In this document: positions 9,808-17,900 of the stretch, piece by piece | Layout: the number at the start of each line of letters is the position of its first letter | Position numbering within the stretch: the first letter of the stretch is position 1 | NCBI GenBank assembly: GCA_020846695.1 | Contig: JADLDM010000029.1 | Coordinates: 1 to 37,897 of the forward strand | Direction of reading: 5' to 3' | Origin: a bacterium | Lineage (GTDB): Bacteria > Electryoneota > RPQS01 | Length of the DNA: 37,897 nucleotides | Translations under genes and position numbers: made by a program | The notes under the pieces: model-generated | Seen by the model: only the letters and a program-made list of their open reading frames with translations | Database searches by the model: none | Told to the model about the DNA's origin: nothing

Positions 9808-11673
9808 ATGAACATGAGATTCCTGAATACGCGTGTGTTTCTCACGGCGCTTCTTATGACTGCAACGGCGATATTCATCTTCCAAAGCTGCTCAAGTTCG
9901 GGCGACGGAGGAGGGGATGACAACGGACAGGCGAAGTGGACCATCATGGTCTACGGCGCGGGAAACAACGATTTGGATCAGGCGAACAACAATACCTCCT
10001 ATATTGTTCAGGACGTACAGGACATGGAGAAGGTGGGCAGCCAGAGCGGCATGAACATCATTTCGATGGTGTCGCGCTACAACGGCGGCGGCAATGCGAA
10101 GTATTACAAGCTGGGCTACTATCCCAGCGAAAACCCGGATCAGATCAGCTCTGAAGAGCTTTTGAACCTTGGCACCAAGGACATGTCCGACCCGGCGACG
10201 ATGCGCGAGTTTATCAACTACTGCAAAGCGAACTACCCGGCGGATAACTATTTACTCTTGGTGGATGATCACGGCGCGGGTTGGCCGGGAAGCTGTGTGG
10301 ATGAAGTGGGCGGCGCGGGAAGTCTTCTGACCAATGTCGAGTTGCGTCAAGCAATTGCGCAATCCGATTTGGGACGCGTGGATATTCTCACGTGGCACGC
10401 CTGTTTGATGGCGATGGTGGAAGTGGCCTACGAATTCCGCAACGTGGCCGATTACATGACGGGCTGTCAGTTTACTATGCCGATGGAGAATATTCTTGGC
10501 GCGGATATCTGGCTCGGATGGTTGAAGGATAACCTTGATGCAAGCCCCGATCAGTTTGCCAGAAAGATTGCGGAATCGGTGCGCGAGCGCGCAGAGTTCA
10601 AGCAGAAGACCACGCAGTACGGCATGATCGCGCTCGGTCAAATGAACACGCTTGGGTCAAGGGTCGGGGCGTTCGGAAATATCCTGGTGCAGGAGGGCGG
10701 GCAGTATTGGAATGAAGTGCAGGCGGCGTGGCAGGGCACGCACTCGACGCAGTATGACAATCAGGCTTATGTGGATTTGCGCGAGTTTGCCAATCGCGTG
10801 AAGCAGCAAGAGCATCTACAGAACTCGAATCTGATTCGCACGGCTGCGGATGACGTGATCAGCGCGATAAACGCGGCGGTGCCGTTTACGAATAGCTATT
10901 TCTATGGAAGTGATCCGGTAGTTCCGCGCGGCGGATTGAATATTCACTTCCCCTATCAGATGCAGCAGTTCGACTCTTCGAATTACGTTACACTGGAATT
11001 CCGCGCGACGAACTGGCAATCATTCCTCTCGACCTTCTTGAGAAGCGGCGCGCAGGCTCCGACGGGACGATGCTGCTACAATAATAATACGCAGTGCGCG
11101 GATGTGACGCAGGCGGAATGTCAGACGGTGAACGGAACGTGGACGCAAGGTGCGACGTGCAACGACGGTTGCGGCGGAGGCGATCCGACCGGCCGCTGTT
11201 GTTACAACAGTAATCAGAGCTGTCAGGACGTGACGCAGACTCAGTGCAACGGACTTGCGGGAACATGGACGGGTGGAGTGACGTGTGCGGCGGGATGCGG
11301 CGGCGGCGGACAGCAATGCGCAACGTCATGCGAGACGGCTGTGGCTTACACGCCCGGAAATATTGTGTCAAACTGCACCGTGCAGAATCACTCGACGAAT
11401 TGGTTCAGCACAACGCTTGGCGTGGGAACGTGGCGCTTCCAGCTCGTGGCTGCCAGCGGCGACTTTGATATCTACACCTATGCGGACGATTGCGTAACGC
11501 AGCTGGGCTGCTATGGTGAGGCGCAGGGTGATGAGGACTTCACGTGCAATGTGCAGGGCAGCGCGGTGACGATTCGCGTGATGATCTACGCCTACGACGG
11601 GCAGGGCGGCTACCAATTCGCGATTTCGCAAGTCGGGATTCAGGATGATCCGCACGCGATGAAATTAAGGTAA
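9808..11673 (+). CDS. C11 clostripain-family peptidase lipoprotein with Cys-rich C-terminal repeats
   Basis: WTIMVYGAGNNDLD, LLLVDDHGAGW (His) and DILTWHACLMAMVEVAYE (Cys) motifs; FQSC lipobox-like N-terminus. The track start at 9775 (TTG) overlaps the predicted -10; ATG at 9808 or 9814 preferred. Confidence 0.88.
   Translation: MNMRFLNTRVFLTALLMTATAIFIFQSCSSSGDGGGDDNGQAKWTIMVYGAGNNDLDQANNNTSYIVQDVQDMEKVGSQSGMNIISMVSRYNGGGNAKYYKLGYYPSENPDQISSEELLNLGTKDMSDPATMREFINYCKANYPADNYLLLVDDHGAGWPGSCVDEVGGAGSLLTNVELRQAIAQSDLGRVDILTWHACLMAMVEVAYEFRNVADYMTGCQFTMPMENILGADIWLGWLKDNLDASPDQFARKIAESVRERAEFKQKTTQYGMIALGQMNTLGSRVGAFGNILVQEGGQYWNEVQAAWQGTHSTQYDNQAYVDLREFANRVKQQEHLQNSNLIRTAADDVISAINAAVPFTNSYFYGSDPVVPRGGLNIHFPYQMQQFDSSNYVTLEFRATNWQSFLSTFLRSGAQAPTGRCCYNNNTQCADVTQAECQTVNGTWTQGATCNDGCGGGDPTGRCCYNSNQSCQDVTQTQCNGLAGTWTGGVTCAAGCGGGGQQCATSCETAVAYTPGNIVSNCTVQNHSTNWFSTTLGVGTWRFQLVAASGDFDIYTYADDCVTQLGCYGEAQGDEDFTCNVQGSAVTIRVMIYAYDGQGGYQFAISQVGIQDDPHAMKLR
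11065..11316 (+). repeat. two tandem 42-aa Cys-rich GRCCYNxNxxCxDVTQxxCxxxxGTWTxGxTC repeats inside the C11 peptidase
   Basis: GRCC units start at 11065 and 11191, exact 126-nt period at protein level. Confidence 0.85.
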
Positions 11674-11697
11674 GTCAGTACAAGGCTACTATGATTA

Positions 11698-11739
11698 GGG
11701 CGGTCCGGTGCTTGACAAGCACTTGGGCCGCCCTTTTTT
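11698..11739 (+). terminator. Rho-independent terminator
   Basis: gggcggtccggtgcttgacaagcacttgggccgcccTTTTTT hairpin plus T-tract after the C11 gene. Confidence 0.85.
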
Positions 11740-11907
11740 GTTCACGCTATCCCTCTTCCCCCTTCTTCCCCTCCGGCAATCCTTACCGCTTTCCTCTAAG
11801 GAAATCTCAAGTTCGCATCGTAAGATATTGATTTTTATCACTGGCACATGGGTTGCTTACTTCCACTACGGCAAAAAGGTGCTGTCGCATCTGCTATACT
11901 TAAAGAA

Positions 11908-13281
11908 ATGAAAGTTAAAGCAATAATTCTGCTATTCTTAGCAGGGGCTTCGTGGGCATCCACGTGGCCCTCCGGGGCTGTTTGCGACCCGCAAACAGGG
12001 GCAAAACCTGTCCGCGAGGGCAGATTCCGCCTCTCCGGATGGGGCGCGACCCTCTCTAATGAGGCTTGGGAAGACAATCGCATGGGCGGACTGTTCGAGA
12101 TCGGCATCGCCAAAGGGCTGTCGCTTTCGGGTGCTGTCGCAAACCGCGACCTTTCGGGCAACGGCGCCTTTCAGCGCGGAGCCGAGGATGCACGCTTGGG
12201 GCTGGCCTTCTGGCCTCTCCTATATAAGGACAAACTGCGCGCGGGCGTCAACGGCAATCTGATTCTGCCGACGGGATTCCGTGAACAGCAAGCCTACTAC
12301 GACTCGACCGCGAACAACGTCGTCACGCTTCCCGCCTACACACTCGCTCAAACTGCGGCGCAATTCTCCTTCGGCACCTCATGGTCGCCGGGACGCGCGG
12401 CGGAACTCGCGGGCTTCGCGGGTTACATGGGAACCTCAGACAATTTGTATCAAGCTTTCCGTTGGGGAATGGGACTTTCACTCACTCCGTTTGGAAAAAC
12501 TGTCGGTGCGAGCTTTGACTACGGACAGTCCATCACACGAGCCGGCACATTACCAAATACGGAAGTGCTGCGCGGAGGTTTGGATGTCGAATTACCGTGG
12601 GGATTCGGATTGCATCCGGGAGTGTATGCTGAATTGGAAGACGATCCGATGATCGGCGCGGCGGTGGGATTGAGCTTTCAAGCAAGATTACCGCACTCGG
12701 TCTATCCCGATAAACCGAGACCGCCGAAACCTGCCGTTCGCCTTGCTGTCGCACTTGTGGCTCCACCGATTTCAGATCAGCCGATGGCGGACAACGAACA
12801 GCTTTGGAAGAACATCCGCGAATCTCTAAAGCCAAGTTTTGAGGCGGTGCTTCCGCTTGAATCGCTTGACTTGCCCGGTCTCCCGTTTGAAGAAGTGAAT
12901 CGCGGTAGTTTCTGGAACAGCATGGCGGCGATTGCCGCAGCCTATCCCGATGCAAGGTGGCTCTTGATTACGCACGTCGAAAATGAATCGGTTTCGCGCG
13001 CGGCGGGACTTTCAATTCCCTTGGTGGTAACTCAGCCGACGTGGGAAGCGACCTGCAAATTGCGCGTGCAGTTGGTGGATCTAATTGAACTGGCGGCATA
13101 CCCTGAGCAAATCATCGAAGCATCGGCCATCGGCAAAGAGGGATTGAGAAGCCCGATGCTCTCTTCATTAGAGAAAGAGAAGCTCAGCCTTGAGCGCGTC
13201 CGCGAACTCACCCTCGAAGCCTACCGCAAGGCGGGAGTCGAAATTGCGATTGCGCTGCCGCAGAGAGGAGAAGGGGAATGA
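11908..13281 (+). CDS. predicted outer-membrane beta-barrel protein with C-terminal soluble domain
   Basis: Signal peptide MKVKAIILLFLAGASWAS from ATG 11908; alternating amphipathic strands and repeated GLSLSGA, AGVNGNLILPTGF, FSFGTSW, GMGLSLTPFG; C-terminal VRLAVALVAPP domain. Confidence 0.7.
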   Translation: MKVKAIILLFLAGASWASTWPSGAVCDPQTGAKPVREGRFRLSGWGATLSNEAWEDNRMGGLFEIGIAKGLSLSGAVANRDLSGNGAFQRGAEDARLGLAFWPLLYKDKLRAGVNGNLILPTGFREQQAYYDSTANNVVTLPAYTLAQTAAQFSFGTSWSPGRAAELAGFAGYMGTSDNLYQAFRWGMGLSLTPFGKTVGASFDYGQSITRAGTLPNTEVLRGGLDVELPWGFGLHPGVYAELEDDPMIGAAVGLSFQARLPHSVYPDKPRPPKPAVRLAVALVAPPISDQPMADNEQLWKNIRESLKPSFEAVLPLESLDLPGLPFEEVNRGSFWNSMAAIAAAYPDARWLLITHVENESVSRAAGLSIPLVVTQPTWEATCKLRVQLVDLIELAAYPEQIIEASAIGKEGLRSPMLSSLEKEKLSLERVRELTLEAYRKAGVEIAIALPQRGEGE

Positions 13282-13664
13282 GTCACTGCGTGACGGCATT
13301 CTTTCTTGCTTTCTTGATGATGAGTTGTACGTCGCCGACGGAATCGAATGACGACAACAACAACTCAAATCCGTCGAAGAGTCTGACGATTGACGCGCGG
13401 CCCGCGGCGATTCCGGCGGACGGAGCTTCGCGCATGACCTTGTTTGTTGAATATCGGGAAGATGGAGTGGCCGTGCCCGATTCAACCAGAATTATTCTTC
13501 TCAATCCGATGGGCACGCTCGCGCAAGGAACGATCTACACGGTCGGCGGAGTCGCGCTGGATACGCTCACGGCGGATTCTACAGCGGGAATCGGTTGGCT
13601 GGTCGCCTATGCCGACGGTTTGCGCGATTCAATCGAAATCATGTTTACAGATACGACCAATTAG
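13278..13664 (+). CDS. Ig/invasin-like small lipoprotein
   Basis: Signal and lipobox LMMSC; LTIDARPAAIPADGASRMTLFVEY resembles Big_1/invasin-type Ig domains; ATG overlaps the upstream stop. Confidence 0.65.
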   Translation: MSHCVTAFFLAFLMMSCTSPTESNDDNNNSNPSKSLTIDARPAAIPADGASRMTLFVEYREDGVAVPDSTRIILLNPMGTLAQGTIYTVGGVALDTLTADSTAGIGWLVAYADGLRDSIEIMFTDTTN

Positions 13665-13665
13665 A

Positions 13666-14772
13666 ATGACAAACGAAATGATCAGAGCGCACGCAGTGCG
13701 GCACTACCGTGTAATACTGTTTGGTATTGTGGCCATGCTGTTCAGCGCGTGTGGAAGCGGAGGCTCATCGGGGCCTGTGACTCCGGTGGGACCGGAAGAG
13801 TTCCACATAGAGTATTGTCGCGTGATTGAAGCGGATAATCGCATGCGCGTGGAGTGGCTTGCCAATCGCCCGACCTCCGGCGAATTCCGCTACGGCCAGA
13901 CGACCTATACGCAACTCATGACAATTCCGGTGGTCGAAGATACGCACAGCGTCGCGCTATCAGGATACGCTTTCAATACCGCTTATGTCTATCGCCTTAC
14001 CGTGATTGATGAGCAGGGAAATCGTCTCGATTGCACAGGCGACTTCACCACGCCGGAAAAGGCAACGCCCGAACCAATCATTTCCGCTTTGACTATTAAT
14101 GAGATCAGCGAATCGAGCGCGAAGATAGAATGGCAGACCGACGAGAACGCGACTACGATTCTCTATTATGGAGTCGGCGCGATTTCCGATTCAATCACCG
14201 TGAGCGGTTTGCGCATGGATCACGAAGTCACGCTTAACAACCTGACTTCTTCCACAATCTACGCGCTGCGACCGGAAGCGGTGGACGCAGACGGATTGCG
14301 CGGCTTCGGACCGGACAGCATGTTTGCAACTGCGGCGCGATTGATTGTCTGGCTGCCCGCAACGCAGATCACATTGGGCGATACTATGCTGGTTCCTGTG
14401 CATCTTGAGGCGGCGGAAGATCTGGCCGCAATGCAGTATCGTCTCGATTTCGCAGAGGGTAATGTTGAAATCGTCGGCGTGCACGAAGGCCCCTTCTATA
14501 CCGAAAACAATGGATTCAATTTCTTCCGCGACATTCGCAACGGCACGAGCCAAGTGACCAATGCGATGACGTGGGTGATCGCCTATAACGGCAACACGCG
14601 CACGGGCACCGACGCGGACGGCGACGGCGTCATTGCGATTCTGGAACTTCGAGGACTTGCACCGGGCTCGGCGGGGGCTGCGCTTGATGCGGATTCAACT
14701 TTCGGACTCGATATGTTCGCGCAAATGCGCTCATGCAGCTTGCGCACCGGAACAATCACGGTGATACAATGA
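13666..14772 (+). CDS. lipoprotein with FN3-like domains and C-terminal cohesin-like domain
   Basis: MTNEMIRAHAVRHYRVILFGIVAMLFSAC lipobox; FN3-like SAKIEWQTDENATTILYYG; cohesin-like GDTMLVPVHLEAAEDLAAMQYRLDF...DGVIAILELRGLAPG. Track start 13444 rejected because it reads across the previous gene. Confidence 0.75.
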   Translation: MTNEMIRAHAVRHYRVILFGIVAMLFSACGSGGSSGPVTPVGPEEFHIEYCRVIEADNRMRVEWLANRPTSGEFRYGQTTYTQLMTIPVVEDTHSVALSGYAFNTAYVYRLTVIDEQGNRLDCTGDFTTPEKATPEPIISALTINEISESSAKIEWQTDENATTILYYGVGAISDSITVSGLRMDHEVTLNNLTSSTIYALRPEAVDADGLRGFGPDSMFATAARLIVWLPATQITLGDTMLVPVHLEAAEDLAAMQYRLDFAEGNVEIVGVHEGPFYTENNGFNFFRDIRNGTSQVTNAMTWVIAYNGNTRTGTDADGDGVIAILELRGLAPGSAGAALDADSTFGLDMFAQMRSCSLRTGTITVIQ

Positions 14773-14778
14773 AGCGAT

Positions 14779-14850
14779 TACCCCCTTCTGATTCCCCCGC
14801 GCTTCGCGAGGGAAGGCCAGAAGCCCCCTATCCCCCGCAAGCAGGGGGAC
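14779..14850. repeat. intergenic GC-rich palindromic repeat (ccccc/ggggg type)
   Basis: cttctgattcccccgcgcttcgcgagggaaggccagaag plus tcccccgcaagcaggggga; related in style to the 37656 element. Confidence 0.6.
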
Positions 14851-14913
14851 ACCCAGACGAGACTATTTCATTCATCATAACCGGTACGGTAACCGGAGGA
14901 TTGGGAGACTATC

Positions 14914-17900
14914 ATGCATACTTGGCGTAATCTTTTGCACGCGGCGCTGTTGACGGGTCTGGTGTGGACAAACACACAGGCCGCGACAACCTATCGCTCG
15001 TTCCTCGAATGGAACGGACCGTATTTCCACGTGCGCCACGGCTTGACTGCGGATTCATCGGCCTATCTCGATTATATGGTCAATAATCCGCTGCCGCTCT
15101 ACAGCACACCATTTTCTTCCCCCAGCGCAGTCGAGCTTTACGGCTCCGCCGATGCGCCCGTCGCGTTCGTCGTGGATCACGACCACCGCCGCGTGCAGGT
15201 GTTCTCGGCCAATGCAGGCTGGAATGTGGAGGCGCTGTTCTACAGCACCACACCCGTGCAGGGAAACTACGGCGGCAGGTCCGTCAAGTTCTCACTCGGT
15301 GAAGTCCTGCCGGGCAGCGAGCGCATGTGGATTAACGGACAATTTTTCACTCGCGTCAATTCGCTGACCGGTTATGGCGCATCGGACTCGGTCTATACGA
15401 TTGTGTATTCAGGCGTGCCGAATACGGGCGGTGTTGCAACGCTCCCGCTCGGCTGGGCCTTGCAGCCGACCGACAGTGTGCGAGTCGAATATGCCTATGC
15501 CAATCCGCCGGGATCTTCCGGAGTCGGCGACTTGGATTACGTGCTCTATCAAACCGCGCCGACGGATATTCCGCTGCAACTCAACGAAGCGACCTCGGCT
15601 ACCGATCCGGCGATGACAGACCTGACAGGAATTGCCATCAATGCATCCGTCCGACTTGGCGCAGTGGTGGACGTCTATCTGGTCAACGGACTCTCCAACG
15701 GCAACGGCGCGCTGGCAAGCTACGAGTTGTCTGCCGTAGGCGCCGGCGGAAACTTCACTCACGTGGACACCTATCCCGGCGAATTGGGAAGGCCCTACGA
15801 TGTTGAAGTCGTCGAAACCAACGTCAATGTGGATGGAACCGTTGCGGAGGGAACCCCATCCGGCGCGGCGAATTCCACACTTACCGAGAGTATTACCAAT
15901 CAGAACACTTTCCTCGGTCATGACTATCGCATCACGTTTAGCTTCGATACTTCATCGGCAATGAACGGTGTGGCCGCGCCCGACGCAGAGGAAAACGATC
16001 TTGCCTACGAAGTTGCCACCGGACGTTTGCACATGGTCATGACGTCCGATGCCGCAGACCCCGGAACGGCTTACAGCTTCAGCGATGACTATGGTCAGAC
16101 GTGGTCAACACCGGTCACGATCTCTCCGTCAACTCTTACAGGCGTGCACGATCGCCCGCGCATGGCGATTGAAAGCAACGGCAATCTGCATGTTGTGTAT
16201 GAAGCAGTCAACGGAAGCGGCGACCGTCATCTCTATCACAGCGTTTCCTCCGACGGTATCAGTTGGTCGGCAGGTATCGAGTTAACGACCGCGTTGACGC
16301 CCTCCACCGTCGCGGATAACCGCTACTGCAATTTGTTGGTTGATCCCTCCGACAATGTTCACTTGATCTGGTCCGGTGATGACGACGTCTATCACCGCAT
16401 CTATAATGGTTCGTGGGGCGCGGCCAATCTGATTGCAAGCGGCGCAGGCGCGGACTTCTCTGCTCCTCATGCCGTTATGGATAATGTGGGCCGAATCTAC
16501 GTTGCCTATGTCTCCGCTTCAACCGCTCCCGCCGACATCAGCTACCTCCACTACAATGGAGCAGTCTGGGGCAGCTATGAAACCGGCGGCTTCACTGCCG
16601 GAACCCCCGATCCCGTTACGACTGCGGCCGGATTTGTATCCGACGGCGGCGGACGCGGCGAAGCTTTCCCGCTCCCGCAAATCGCACTCGTTGATGAGGC
16701 CATATGGGTCTTCTGGGCCGGAACCGGAACGGAAACCTACGGCGTAGATCAGGCGCAATTGCGCTACAACATGGTCTCTTCATTGGATGGCAATTTCACC
16801 TCCGGCGCAGGGACAGCGCTCACCACAGGAGACGACGTTGCTCCGATGGCCTTCACGGTTGCTGTGGATGAGAACCTCGACCTGCATATCTGCTGGCCGT
16901 ACGGAACCGTTGTGGATCAGGAAGGCTTGCGCTACAAGAAGATGTACGCAGACGGCACCTGGGCGCCGCTGACGACGACAACCGGTCGCGAAATTTACGA
17001 AGAAGGCGCTGCCGCAACGGTATTCGCTCTCGAACCGCGCTTGGTTTGCCCGCAAATTGCAGGAGCCACTGCTCCGATGCTTGCCTGCTCGAAAGCCTAT
17101 ACGACTCTCGGAGGCGGTTCGCCGCGCGGGTTGTTCAAGGTTATTGACGGCGTCGTGACCATCACCGATCAAACCACGCTTGCCGAAGTGCAGACGTGGC
17201 GCGTGTGGACAAACGGCGTTGCCGATGCAGGCGGAATTCCCGGTCTCTCCTTTACCATCAGCAACACGACCGATGCAATCTCGTCCACCGACGACGTGGA
17301 CGCGACGAACTTCAATCTCGGCGACTACTACGAACTCGACGGCACTCCCGCCGACAAGAATGACCTCCTCTTCCTGTCCGATACGGACAATCACCGCGTG
17401 AAAGTCATTCGCGCGTATGATAACATTGACGATTGTTTTGGTGGCGACACGCGCTGGGATGTGCCCGGTCAATCCGATGGAACTCCGAGCCAGACCTACA
17501 AACTCGCCACAGTCGGCGGTGAAGGAAGCTTCACGGTTTGGGCAAGCCCGGACAGTCTGCCATGGACGATTGTTGACGACCTCCTGATTGCAGGACCCGC
17601 CGATCGCTATTGCGAACTCGATCGCTACACCAAGGAAGTGCGCTTCGGCGACGGCGCGCACGGCCTAATTCCGCCCGACGGAGCGTTTATTCGCGTTCGT
17701 TATGAAGAGTCGGTGGATGAAGCCGAATTCGGAACGCTCGGTTCGGGCACCGGACAGATGTCCTATCCGCGCGGTGTGGCGGCAGCGTACAACGAAAATC
17801 TCGGTGTGTACGACGTCTATGTTTGCGACACGGGCAACAACCGTTTGCAGAAATTCTCCTACAATCCGAACTCGTCCGTTAATCCGAATTCCTGGACAAG

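Noticed and set aside
11708-11911. 67-aa ORF between terminator and beta-barrel gene
   Set aside because: Starts inside the terminator hairpin and overlaps the next gene's promoter; not plausible.
13444-13665. N-terminal extension of the cohesin-like lipoprotein ORF
   Set aside because: Reads out of frame through the preceding lipoprotein gene; ATG 13666 restores a normal lipoprotein signal peptide.
16780-17661. 293-aa minus-strand ORF inside the 1603-aa gene
   Set aside because: Antisense shadow ORF; no recognisable motif or start context.
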